Origin: Yponomeuta sedellus | Taxonomy: Eukaryota > Arthropoda > Insecta > Lepidoptera > Yponomeutidae | Direction of reading: 5' to 3' | Assembly: GCA_934045075.1 (NCBI GenBank) | Contig: OW203721.1 | Span: forward strand, 26,375,181 to 26,439,180 | DNA length: 64,000 nt | In this document: piece by piece, positions 14,101 through 27,800 of the stretch | How the letters are laid out: the number at the start of each line of letters is the position of its first letter | How positions within the stretch are numbered: the first letter of the stretch is position 1 | Position numbers and translations under genes: made by a program | The notes under the pieces: model-generated | The model's database searches: none | Told to the model about the DNA's origin: nothing | The model's input: the letters and a program-made list of their open reading frames with translations, nothing else

Positions 14101-17100
14101 AATTTCGATGATTTTCTGGTCTCATTGCAACGACTAGATAATAGTGGTATTACTTTTGACGCCATTGTTTTAACAGAATGCTGGCTGGAAACCAGCTCAA
14201 TAAAATCTATTTCTGGCTATAATGTATCTCACACTAAAAAAGTGACTAATAAGGCTGGTGGTGTAGTCGTATATACTAAGGATAAATGGAATGTGATACT
14301 GAAAGAACCCAACATTGATGATGCCGAATGTCTCATAATAGATTTTCCAAATGGTTTATCCCTTGTGTCGGTTTACAGATCTCCATCATTTAGAAATTTA
14401 GATAACTTCCTTGTTTCGCTGGACAGGGAACTATCGCTTTTGAAGGGAATCTCAAGCCTAATACTTGCAGGTGATTTCAATATAGATATAAGTGTAAACC
14501 AAACCCAAAGTTCAGATTACCTATGTCTGCTTGCAGAACATGGACTTTTACCTGCTATATCGAAACCAACACGAGGGAATGCATGTATTGATCACATCTT
14601 CGTACGCTCTAAATTACAGGCTGAATCAATAGTGTGTGCCTCGGCTACAACTGATCATTACATGCCCATGCTTGTGCTGGTAACTTCATTGTCACAGGAA
14701 AAAAATAGCAGAACTCGATTTAAAACCAACTTTAGTGAAGTGGCCTCCCAACTACGAGTGATCGACTGGTCAGTGATTCTTAAGAACGCTGACCCGGACG
14801 AGGCAGCTATGAGGTTTACATCTATAGTTAGTGATCTTATAAAAAAAAAAATACAACCCAGATTAAAGTAAGCAGATCGAAATATAATCTTAAGCCTTGG
14901 ATTACTCCAGGTCTAATAAGATGTATGAAACAGAGGGATAAACTGCATTCTGACTCTCGAAAACGAAAAAACGACCCTACTGTTAAACTGATATATACAC
15001 GGTATCGCAATTTCTGCAATGATCTCTTAAAAAAAGTGAAAATTTCTTATCACAACGATCAAATAAGTGAGAGTACAGGAAACAGCAAAAAACTATGGCA
15101 CGCAGTAAAAGAAATATGCAGTCAGCCGAAAAAAACGAATTCCGCTACCGAACTATTAAAAATGTCTTCTTCCCCTAATTCAAGCCTGAACAGGTGTAAC
15201 TCTTACTTCGCATCTGTTGGTCCTACGCTGGCAAAGGCAATTTTAAAAAAACTTGATACAAACCACGAAGCCTTGATAGCCGGAGTTAATATACCTCAAT
15301 ACCATGAAACATTTTACATGGAGCCTACTGACGAGCTTGAAATTCAACGTATTGTTAAACAATTAAAACCGGATAGTGCTCCCGGGCTCGATGGCATAGG
15401 TAATAAATTGGTAAAATTGTCTATTAGTGCTCTTGCACCACCACTTGCTCATATTTGTAATCTTAGCCTGTCCTCGGGTGTTTTCCCAAGCTGTTGGAAA
15501 ACAGCTGCTGTTATTCCAATTCATAAGGGAGATAGCAAACTAAAACCAGAAAATTACAGGCCAATCTCGCTCCTTAGTGCTTTCTCAAAAATTATTGAAA
15601 AAATTGTAAGCAAGCGCCTTGTGAACTTCCTAGAATCGAAGAATTTATTATCACCTAACCAATTTGGATTTAGGCGCAACAAATCAACAGAAGATGCTGT
15701 AAAGGCACTTCTGGGTATAGTTACTCAAAATTTAGATGAAGGACGTCCTTGTGTTGGGCTATTTCTGGACTTAGCCAAAGCATTCGACACTGTGTCTATT
15801 GAAATTCTCTTGGAAAAAATGAACAGACTCGGAATCAGAGGTATAACTTTGGACTGGTTCCGTAGCTATCTCACAAATAGACAACAGTTAACCAGGATAG
15901 GTGACCTGGTCAGCGATGCAGAGGAAGCAACTGCTGGCGTCCCACAGGGCAGTATTCTCGGACCAACGTTATTCACCCTTTACATTAATGATATAGGGTC
16001 CTGCCTTGATAACGAAAAAAACACCAACAGTAACATGTTTTGTTACGCGGATGATACCGCCATTGTCTTTAGTGATAAATCTTGGACATCTGCTTTGTCA
16101 CGTGCTGAGAGGGGCATATCTCAGGTAGCCTCATGGCTTTCAAAAAACTTACTAACTTTGAATGCTGACAAAACCAAGTATGTTTGTTTTTACAAGACGA
16201 AAGCATCCGCGCCGACTGATACGCCCCCCATTAAAGTCCATTCTTGCTCTGCGTCGCCTATTTCCCCAATGAACTGCTCTTGCGAAACTATCACCAGAAC
16301 AGACTGTATCAAGTATCTGGGCTTACTACTCGACGAAAAATTAAACTTTAGCTCACACATAAATTCTCTCTCTGCTCGAACAAGAAAGCTTATACATGTA
16401 ATGAAAAGCCTCCGAGATCTCAAGGACCAAAACGTAATAAGGATGGTGTACTTTGCATTATGCCAGTCCATAATGACCTACTGCGTGTCATGTTGGGGTG
16501 GTGCAGCTAAAACACACTTGATTCAGCTCGAAAAGGCTCAACGATCAATTTTAAAGGTGCTACACAGAAAGCGTTTTAGGCATCCTACAACTATTTTATA
16601 TAAAGAATGCCAGGTACTAACTGTACGCCAACTCTTTATTCAGAGGGTAGTTTGGAATATATACGAAAATGCCAATAAATACCTTGACACTTCAAAACGC
16701 ATAGTTCGAATCCCGGTACCCACTACAAAAACTAAATTTGCACAAAGGTTTGAGCCATTTCTTGGACCATTTCTATTTAACAAGATTATTAGAGTTTGCA
16801 CTATATTAAACTGTTCTGACAGGGAAGCTAAAATTAACGTAAGGAATTTTCTTCTCGGCCTGGATTATGTGGCCACAGAAAACCTCTTACTGGTTATACA
16901 ATAGTCGCTTTGTGATCAAATACACTTTTAATTAGTCATATTATGCATATCTATGTACACTCCTTTTATGTACACAATGTAAGTATGTATATGTATTTTC
17001 CTAATAAAAAATATTTTTATATTATTAATTTATAAAAATTATTTTTCAACTAATCGAAACTCACACAGGACGGAACTAAAATTAAATTAAATTAACGTCA

Positions 17101-20100
17101 ATAATTATATTAAAACTAGCAATGTAAGCATACATAAATTATAATTTCTAACATACAGGTCTGGCAATCTAATGCACCTTCTACGACTTGATAAAACCAT
17201 TGATAAAGCAATTGGTCTCCACGATACAGGTTTAACCTAGTGTGGAGACCACAGTAAATAAGATTCGTAGTAAACTCTGCCATAAAAACTGTAACACCTT
17301 TTTAATGTACCTTCTGCTTGTATACTCAATGTAACATAAAGATATTGCTGTGTTTTTGTGGTTAAAATAAACATTTTGTATTTGTATTTGTATTTGTATT
17401 TGTACTCTTGTATGGTAAGAGCCAGATTTCGTACGTGTACCTATGTTAGGTAATTTGTCACCGTGATCTTGTCTTCAGGGAGCGCACGACGCGTGGTCTG
17501 GCTGGGTGTGCGTGCTGCTAGTGGGCGTCTGCACGGGCGTGGTGGCGGGCGTCATCGACATCGGCGCCTCCTGGATGACGGACCTCAAGTTCGGCATCTG
17601 CCCGCAAGCCTTCTGGTTCAACCGCGAGCAGTGCTGCTGGTCCTCCAACGAGACGACCTTTGACCACGGAAACTGCTCACAAGTAAATGCTTCTTTCGTT
17701 ATTGTTTTTTGTACAGAAACCTTTGTATGAATGGAGTCACAAACACTGTGACCAAACAGATGTATTCCGTGTTTGCCTTGCCCCTTACTTGTAATCTTTT
17801 GTTTGCTTAGGTTACAGCTCACAGACACGGCTTAAGCCTGCTCTCCCGTCTGACGTTCCTTTTTCTGGCACATTCTAACTTCTTCTTCTTCAGGCTATAT
17901 TATGTAGTCCACTGCTGGACATAGCCCTCCCCTAATGAGCGCCATAGCGTCCTGTCTTCAGCTTGCCGCATCCAGCATCTGCCGGCAGTTTTTCGTAGAT
18001 CGTCATCCCACCTGGTCGGAGGGCGTCCTACACTACGTTTGCCGAGTCGCGGTCTTTACTCAAGAACACGTTTACTCCAACGGTTGTCGGTTCTTCGCGA
18101 GATATGGCCAGCCCACTGCCACTTCAGCTTGCTGATTCTCTGAACTATGTCGATAACTTTGGTTCTCTGTCGGATGCATTCGTTACGAATCCTATCCTTC
18201 AGAGAAACTCCGAGCATAGCTCTCCACATAGCTCGCTGAGCGACTTAATATAGTTGTGGTTATTTGTGGTTTCTATGAATGTACTTTTGATAAGTGAGGT
18301 GCTTTATCAATAATTAAAAAGTGGCCATGTGCGAGTCGTGTTTAAAACAAGATTTTGTATAATTATGTATTTCTCTAATTCTGTCCCCGGCAGTGGCTGA
18401 CGTGGCCGCAGGTGTTCGGCGAATCGCGCGAGGGCACGGGCGCCTACATCATCAGCTACCTGTTCTACATAGTGTGGGCGCTGACCTTCGCCGCGCTCTC
18501 CGCCTCGCTCGTGCGTATGTTCGCACCCTACGCCTGCGGCTCGGGGATACCGGAGATCAAGGTAAGTGTATGGGAGAGCTGTGGGCTTCATCTCTCTTAT
18601 GATCGGCTAAGGCGGTAGGAAGGCAATGGATTTGCTCTTATGTAGACTATCCACACCCCACTGTAGGGCACAGGCCTCCTTTGAGAAAGAGAGAGTATAG
18701 GCTTAATTACCACGCTTTCCCACGCGCGGACTGGACATTTGAAGCGCTGCGGTAGTTGAACACCTCAGATACTCAGGTTTCCTCACAATGTGATTTGCTA
18801 ACGGACAAGGAATTTACGATTTATTTAAAAAAAATATCTCAGTCATCCTTTCAGTCATACTCTCAGTCAGACGCCTATGTTTTCAAGGATATTTCTAAGA
18901 CTAATATGCATGGATTAGGTTAAATAAAGGAAGGTAGGTAGATTGGAAGAAGAAAAAGAATTATAATTTCATCATTCATCTTTTTTTAAGGAGTGCTATT
19001 CAGTTTGCGAACATTCCCGTACGTACCTACAGTCGGTGCACGCGGCAACGTCTCTAGAACAGTTTCGTGTCAAAGAGTTTTGAACCGTGTGATAGTGGAC
19101 ATATGAGTCATTATTGCTTGCAGCGTTTATTGTTTACTAAAACGCAGCATGTGGCGACTATTCGATAGACTTCCAGAAAGCTCTTTTCTAGATGGTTCGG
19201 GATAGACCTCGACAATACGAAAGTATGAATCTTATTCAGGAAGCCTCAAACCGCATAAAATGGTTTATGCAATGAAGAAATTGGAAATTTCTAGGCGTTA
19301 ATTTTCTTATAGCTTTGTTAACGCGATATCCCAATCAAAAAAATATGTTTTATTGCAGATCCTTTTGATTCTTAGCTTCTTTACTGCGTGAAGAAACACA
19401 AACTAATTCAATTTCTAAGAGAAATATTTTGGTCGGGGTATAATTGCGAAGTTAGTGATACATTCGTAACACCACGCTACGAATGTGTCCTACTCTCTCT
19501 GTGCTACAAGTATGTGCTGTCGTCCTCAGACCATCCTAAGCGGCTTCATTATCCGCGGCTACCTTGGCAAGTGGACTCTCATCATCAAGTCGGTGGGGCT
19601 GATGCTGTCCGTTTCTTCCGGGCTGTCACTTGGCAAGGAAGGGCCTATGGTGCACATTGCTAGCTGTCTTGGTGAGTTCTGCCGCTGCTTACAGTCTGTT
19701 AGCTTTTAGAATATACCTCGGGCTCTAGAGTAGGCTTCGGTTTTCGCTGAAAGCACACGAGTGTAATACTACTTTCTGCTCTGTATAAAACTTTTCTTTA
19801 CTATTTTGAAAAGTTATGTGAAATTAAGTGTCATATTAGTTCTGATATTAATTAATTAATTAAATTGAGTGTCATATTAGTTCCGAATATATCCGATTCT
19901 ATCCGAATATTTCTATTACACGAATATATCCGATTCTATCCGATAGTAGCCGAGGTATATTCTAAAAGCTAACTGGCTGTACCTGGCGTAGTTCGTGTGC
20001 TGCACTTTGATTTGTACAAATGGCCTGTTATTTTTTCCTATAGGATAAAATAAAAGGATTGAGTTGGGTGGATATTTTTGTTGAAGAGCCTCTATAACTG

Positions 20101-21798
20101 TAGTTGGACTAAAGTAAGTTGTATGCCTTATGTCGCCAATGTTAAAGAACTGTTAAGGGAGAGATAAGAAGATGTTTTAAGTTACAAATAAATCGGCCTT
20201 GTGCGAGTCGGACTCGCGTACCGAGGTTTCGGTAAAAATTTGTAGGTATGCAGTTATAAGTTTAGTAATCGAGTCTCACATTTATTCCGAGCTTTCCCGA
20301 ACTTCGGGGCCAATTTTTTATGATTTAAGTACATATGTATAGTTTTCAGAATTTTCTCTGTATTTTTAGTATAAGATAGAACTGAATTTTGATTCCCTTA
20401 GGTCTAGAAATACAAGATTTTAGCGGCGTAAGCCGCCGTAACTTTTTTTTGCGTCAACTTAGTAGTTTGATTTTTCTCAACTACAAGGGCCTGTAGACCT
20501 GAGTGTAAGTTTACAGAACCCTAAAATCGGCTTGAACATCCTAACCCACTGGCAACTCAACTCATCAACTCCACCGCCTTCAGACGACTAAATCGGAGAC
20601 AACTACTGAAAAAACATGTCCCTGATATGAGAGAATCTAAATGAGGCAGCCGAGTCATTAGATGAGTCAAAGCGACACCATTTATGAAATGTTTATTAAG
20701 GTGGCAGACTGATAGCAGATTAAAACAGAAAAAAAATATGTTGCTATTTGCCAACCTGCTTAGACAACAATGTGAGCGTGATAAATAAAATGTTGTATTT
20801 TATGGTATATCGTCTTAGAAACGCACTGACGCCGAGACAGGGAACGTGATACCGTTATGAATAACTTTTATCATAACATGGACACTAACAATAGGATCTA
20901 TTGTGCCCTTTCATGTTATTTTGTCAATCATAGTCCAAGAGAGTCGTCTCAGTTTTCTTTTGAAGAAAACAACGAAAGAGGACAAACACATTTTAATAAG
21001 TCAGTTGGAGATTAGGTACACCATGCCGCACTGATGTGTTATATTTTAGGATAAGTAATAAAACGTTGCTATGAAGTACAAAAATGGCTAAACTTTGTTA
21101 GTGCTTCTGATACCCCTTTGTATGTCCCCATTGCCAGGGCATAGGAATCTTCCTGCATCGCAGGAAGCTTAGGCCATACTCCACCACGGAGTGATTGTAA
21201 GACGGTGGCGGGTCTTACTGTCGAAGTTATCAAGCCGTTCATTAGGCATCTGATACGGCACAGACGGCTTAACGTGCCTTGCGAAGCACAGGAGCGCTAG
21301 GAAAATATGCCACCAGCGGTAGTCACGGGATTGTCACCCTACTAGCACCTGACCGCGCCTGTTGTTGCTTAGCCTAAGTAATTGATTCCAATCACTCGGT
21401 TCCACTTGCCTACGAGCGCTTCATATTTGATAGATGTGTTTATTTTCTATTGCCGTCATACATTTGCACATCTATGAAACATTGAATAATGTGCGAGCGA
21501 GGTAGGCCAGAAGTAAATATGGACACGTCGGCTTTAATACTAGTCTGTTTTCAGGCAACATCCTGTCGTACCTGTTCCCGAAGTACGGGCGCAACGAGGC
21601 CAAGAAGCGCGAAATCCTGTCGGCCGCCGCCGCCGCTGGAGTCTCCGTCGCCTTCGGAGCGCCCATCGGCGGCGTGCTCTTCAGTCTTGAAGAGGTCAGT
21701 CTTTGCTCACACTATCAAAAGATTTGTTAACAAAACATATTATGTGTGCGTCCGTGCGTGCGTGCGTGCGAGGGTGTGTTTGTGTGTGTGTGTGTGTG

Positions 21799-21838
<40 letters not shown>

Positions 21839-24800
21839 TGGTGGTACCAGAACGGTAAAACGCCGGCTTTTTAATCGGGAGGTCGTGGGTTGGAATCTCG
21901 GCATGACGTTGTTTTCTTAACTATGCACATTTGTGAAGTAGCAATACCACTCACTAATTGTGAAGCAGTACATCGTGAGGTAACCCTTGTGTCTGAAGTG
22001 TTAACAAACCTCGGCGCTTGCTACGTACAATGGCCTAACTATGAGGCTAAGTGCGGAAATCTCAGATCTATCTAATATTATTTGACGTATCCTAGAGTGG
22101 TATAGATAATATACTAACGATTACTTAAAGATAGGAATTGAAAGAATAATTTTGCGAGCGGGAGGAACATCATCATCATGGCGTTGCCGTTTACGAAGTA
22201 ACCCAGAGAGAAGTCTGGGTTACTTCGTATATTAACAATCCCGAAACACTTTCTATCAATCAGACCATATTCATGGGCCGCCCCCAAAGCACGCTTTTCC
22301 TCTCTGTCTGATCTCGGCCATCCTCATCCAGTGGCTGCCAGCAATTGGCCCCAGGCCGTCTATTCAGCGAACAGTTTGATGATAAATTACAATTCGAGTT
22401 AGTTAACACAACATTACATACATACAGGCACGTACATTACTTCTGGCCCCACACTGGGATACCCTGTGTCATGGGAACCAGAAACAGCGACATCACAAAC
22501 ATGTAAACTTCCGAGACCCGGGGTTTTTCTTTGTCCCCAGCTGGGGTTTGAACCTGGAACCTGTTGCATGGTAGGCAGATGCAGTACCACTGCGCCACAG
22601 AGGTCGCCGTCGTAATTCTTAACGTTGAATTAAAATCTGCTCCCTAGGTGTCGTATTACTTCCCGCTAAAAACGCTGTGGCGCTCATTCTTCTGCGCGCT
22701 GATCGCGGCATTCATCCTGCGCTCCATCAACCCGTTCGGCAACGAGCATTCCGTGCTGTTCTTCGTCGAGTACAACAAGCCCTGGATCTTCTTCGAGCTC
22801 ATTCCCTTCGTCGGCCTGGGGATCATCGGGGTGAGTGGCTGTTATACTTGTTTATACTTTAGGTAACGCTGCTAGCAAGGAACGTGGGGACGTAGAAAAA
22901 TATTGTGGTTGAGAAATCCCACAGGAGTATGGAGTGGTGAATTATTCCACCACCGTGCGACGGTCAAAGAAAAACATGCAACGTTGATTGCCAAACATTG
23001 TTAGTAGAAGCAAGAGACGAAGAAGAAGGTTTGAACACTGTCTATATTTTATGTAGGACTGCCTTGCATGTTGGCTCCGGCTCATCTGATGAAAAAGAAG
23101 TCTGTTTTGGCACTGTTAATGGCTAATTTATCCCTTCTTAATTTACGCTCATATTTTATTGAGAAAGTTCGAATTTACAACTTTTTTATGTCCTCAAATC
23201 AAAACGGTGTTAATGTTTGAAATCAAATGAAAAAGGTTTTATTCAAAGCAGCACAGAAACTGCGGCTTAATAAACGTTACGTTTTTTTTAATAGAATAAA
23301 TGTGGAGTGCCTTTATCTCCACATAATCTATTAATAATTGTGAAACTAGTAAATTTGACCTTTATCAAATATTTACAATGAATGAAAATAATTCGATTAA
23401 GACGAGGTAAGTCACTCTGGGCAATTACTTTTTACCGTATCAATAATCCATCCATCCGCAGGGCTGCATAGCGACGATCTTCATCAAGGCCAACATCTAC
23501 TGGTGCCGGTACCGCAAGGTCTCGAAGCTTGGCCAGTACCCGGTGACCGAGGTTCTGGTAGTGACCCTGATCACGGCTATCGTGGCCTACCCGAACCCCT
23601 ATACCCGCATGAACACAAGCCAACTGATATACATGCTGTTCAACCAGTGCGGGATCTCAAACTCCGATCCACTGTGGTGAGTGGAGCGCTGGGTGAATGT
23701 ACCTAGCTAAATAGACTTTTATATTTATCCTGGAAGTTGGTGGTCAATTCCCGTTGAGCGCCGCCGTATTTATAATATAAAAATGAATCGCTGAATGTGT
23801 TGGTAAGCGCAAATCTCGAGAGCACCGTACTTCAAGGAATATTCTAAAAAAAATCTTTTTTTAGAATTTTCCTTGAAGTACGAGGGTTCTTACGGTGAGA
23901 AAAATAAAAAAAATTAAAGAGTTGATGGTTGGCGGTACGAAGTTCCCTGGGTCAGCTAGTCTATAGTATAAAATAAACCGCTGAATGTGTTGGTAAGCGA
24001 AAATGACTAGAGCAGCTGAACCGATTTCGCTAATTCTTTTTTAAAATATTCCTTAAAGTACGAGGATGGTTCTTACGGAGGGAAAAGTAAAAAATTAAAG
24101 AATCGACTGTTAGGCGGTACGAAATTCGCTGGGTCAGCTAGTTTTAGATAATTGGGCGTATTTCCATGCTTGTGATGCCCTTGCTTGGTTACCATAGCAT
24201 CCTAGTTTGGGATTAGCAACTTGACTGTGTAACTTTTTACCTAATGAAGGCGCGGAACAAGTGATTGTGTTGAAGTAATTTATTTACTTTACCCCCCCGT
24301 CAGCAACTACAACCGCAACTTCACGGACGTGAACCAAGCGATCGAGAAGGCGGCGGCAGGCCCGGGCGTGTACCGCGCCGTCTGGCTGCTCATGCTGGCC
24401 TTGGTGCTGAAGCTGGTGATGACTGTCTTCACGTTCGGCATCAAGGTGCCTTGCGGCCTCTTTATCCCCAGTCTGGCGCTCGGGGCCATCGCCGGTCGGA
24501 TCGTCGGCATAGGTGAGTGCACAGATGAAAAATTTTAATCCCCCTTATTAGCTAGAGGATGACGTAAATTCCCCTTTATTAGCTAGAGGATAAATTAAAT
24601 TTGTGTGATGGGTGTTCCAAAATGGCTAAAAGTAGTATTATAATTAGAGATCGGATAATCGGATGCATATTTGCCTAAAGTTCGTTTTTGGCTACAATAG
24701 GCTTCTTCGGGTATATAATTTGCCGCTTCACTCGACCCATTGTGAGACACCATAGCCTTCTCTATTGTACCAGCACGGCACATAAACAAGCATGTAATTT

Positions 24801-27800
24801 GCCGCCTCACTCGCACTCATAATGAAATATCATAGCCTTCTCTATGGTACAGACCGACACAAATTTAAAGATCATTTGTACAGCTTGCAAGAGAGAAATA
24901 GAGTTTTGTATTATAAAAACACTGAATTTGTCGATTTCAAACCTCCAATTTTTTTTAATACAAATATGCACTCTATATAGCACCTTAAAATTTGTCTATA
25001 CCGGAATCCTAGGATGTTTCGATACGAAAGTGCTATTCATTTTAGCCAACACCTCAACTTTAGGCAAATATGCATCCGATCTCTAATTATAATCTTTTAT
25101 TTTAAAGAAAATATTGGCAATCTCTATTTTTTTTAAACTTTCTTTCCCCTAATATCGTTAAATCTTGGATTATTTGGTACCATCGTCACGCCTATTGACG
25201 TGTAAGACTCGCACCTGTTTTCCAGGCGTGGAACAGTTGGCGTATACCTACCCGAAGATCTGGCTGTTCTCGGGCGAGTGCTCGACTGGCGACGACTGCA
25301 TCACGCCGGGCCTCTACGCCATGGTGGGGGCGGCGGCCGTGCTGGGCGGCGTCACGCGCATGACGGGTGAGCCTCCTCCATAACCGGCATTCAAGCAATG
25401 CCTCCCCACTGACCATGAAACATCTAACAGCATTATTGATTTGCAACTGGATGAACTTACTTGCGCTCGCGGCCCAGTGGAACCGAGAGATTGCAATCAA
25501 ACACTTTTTATTTAATTAGCCTGGTGTATCTTTAAGGTACCTAATTGTTTGAATGTTATTGTGTCCTGTGATTATAAATGTGCCAGTTGATTTTGTTTGT
25601 AACGTCCCTGCGTGTTCAGTCCTGTATGTGAGTAATTACGTTACTAAATGTATACTACCTTAACAAAGTGTACATACTTTTACCTTTATATAAGTACTTG
25701 CGACAGATGAGACATGTTTGTTCTTTGATTTTATGTTAAAAGTTTTAAAAGGCACTAGTTTTTCGCCTGAAAACGAAATCTAAGATAAGATACCTCTTCC
25801 TAGAATTAAGTAACGCTGGGTTGTAGTGATTAATTATTTATGTTAATAAAGCAGTTTAAAAATCAAATCAAAATCAATCAATCAAACACTTGAGTTAAGC
25901 AACGATAGGCACGGTCAGGTGCAAGATGGGTGACCGTCCTGTGACTACAGCTAGTGGCATTTTTTCCGAGCGCTTCCGTGCTTCGCAAGGCACGTTGAGC
26001 CGTTAGTGTCAGCTGTCATGTTATGGAAGTCGCTAAGCCATGTCAGAGGCCTTACGGCGGCTTGATAACTCCTGATAGGCCCCCCACTGCCTTACAATCC
26101 TCCACTAACCTGGACTTGGCCCCCGTGGTGGAGTAACGCCTAACCTTCCTGCGATGCAAGAAGAAACCCATGCCCCAGCAGGGAGGAGGGTTGAAATCGA
26201 ACTTGAAAAGTCCTAACAGATATTGTTTTTCGTTTATAGATATTTGTTTCGCCAGCAAAGATAAAATCTTTGCTGACGAAACAATTTTTTATAGCGAATG
26301 TTTAGCGAACTTTGACATTCAGCAAACAGAATGTAAATTCTTTACGTTAAAATGAATTGTATTGAATTGTGATCGTTCGGCAGTGTCGCTGGTGGTGATA
26401 ATGTTCGAGCTGACTGGCGGCGTGCGCTACATCGTGCCGCTGATGGCGGCGGCCATGGCGTCCAAGTGGGTGGGCGACGCGCTCGGCCGGCAGGGGATCT
26501 ACGACGCGCACATCGCGCTCAACGGATACCCTTTCCTGGACAGCAAGGACGAGTTCCAGTACACCTCGTTGGCCTCTGACGTCATGCAGCCCAAGTGAGT
26601 TCGCCCGCTTGTTTGGTAGACCGACAATTCTGTTCAGAGTCAGTTTAGAAGATAAGGCTGTACTTAATAGCTAAACTGTTGTAAATAAGCAACGACTAGG
26701 TCTAGCCGTGAAGGTGCTTGGGTACCAATCCAATTGTAGAGGTCGTGTGTTCGATTCCCACTGGGGGCCGCCGTGCATTTGTACATAGTAAAGGGTATCC
26801 TAGTTTGGGGCCAGAGGTCAAGTGATTGTGTCGCGTGGAGTTATAATCATTATTTACTAGCTGACCCAGCGAACTTTGTACAGTTGTACAGTCGATTATT
26901 TAATTATTTTTATTTTTTTTCTCCGTAAGAACCATCCTTGTACTTCAAGGAATAATCTAAAAAAATAATTAGCGTAATCGAAAATTTGCGCTTACCAACA
27001 CATTCAATGATTCATTTTTATACTATAGATATGTGATGGTGTGTGTCTCTAAGCTCAAATGTTTTATCTATCTATCTGTTTGTCTCGTGTTAGTGAATAG
27101 TGGCCGATAAAGTTTTGAAAATCAACTGCCATAGAGGTTGTGTTGATTTTTGCAAGCAAAGTGCGAGGATAGAATTGTAAGATGCTTCACTTTGTTTTCT
27201 TAAATAACAAGGCTGTGCTCGTAATTTTTGGTCAAATATCTAAATGTGAATGAGTGGCGAAAGGTACAGGTAACCAAAATGTAATATATAGAAAACATTT
27301 TCCGTACGCTTTACAACTGTAACTACTGCAGGGCTGGCGAATTTTTCATAAGTATCTGCGTGCTCTCCGCCTATAGAAGCGAAATCAATGCAACACATTT
27401 TGTGTGACTAACCATCCAACAAATCAAGGCGAGCTTTGCGAATACTGATTGCATTGTGATTACTTCTAGCGACCATGTGTATCCGGACAGACAGTAGCAT
27501 GGAGCATCTATTGCAATTACTAGCCATTTACGGTCGTTTGAACACGACGCTCCTCTGATTCGCCAATACTGTCTATGTGAGCTCTGCTATGGAACATTTA
27601 AGCAGCTGATTGGGTTTGGCCTATGTCCAGCTATGCATGAATACGGGCTGAATCATTTGATTGGATGTTAAATGACAGTTGTGGCAATTTATAACAGATA
27701 CTGTGAAGATTATCGGTGTTTTTCTGGTTGTTCAATAAAGTGTTATCTGTCTATCATCTGATATAATGCCTATATAGCTACCGTTCTAAGGTTTCTCATT

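Larger units (their letters stand above)
12361..17404 (+). mobile_element. CR1-like non-LTR retrotransposon, nearly full length
   Basis: The element has a 5' region, ORF1, a 383-base spacer, ORF2 (endonuclease plus reverse transcriptase) and a 500-base 3' UTR ending in TATTTG-type hexamer repeats (17374-17404), as in CR1-group LINEs. It sits in the ClC-c intron between 9988 and 17479, in host-gene orientation. Both ORFs are long and undamaged apart from one frame change, so insertion looks recent. The left boundary is approximate and no target duplication was identified. Clade is from motif style (Zenon or another CR1 branch is possible). Confidence 0.85.

Noticed and set aside
14925..14927. 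ATG 14925 as the start of an independent reverse transcriptase gene
   Set aside because: The conserved ORF2 linker lies in frame upstream of this ATG, so it is internal.
17878..18246. Additional ClC-c exon between 17682 and 18394
   Set aside because: The sequence is an antisense RTE-like fragment also found at 60490-62040, and exon phases join without it.
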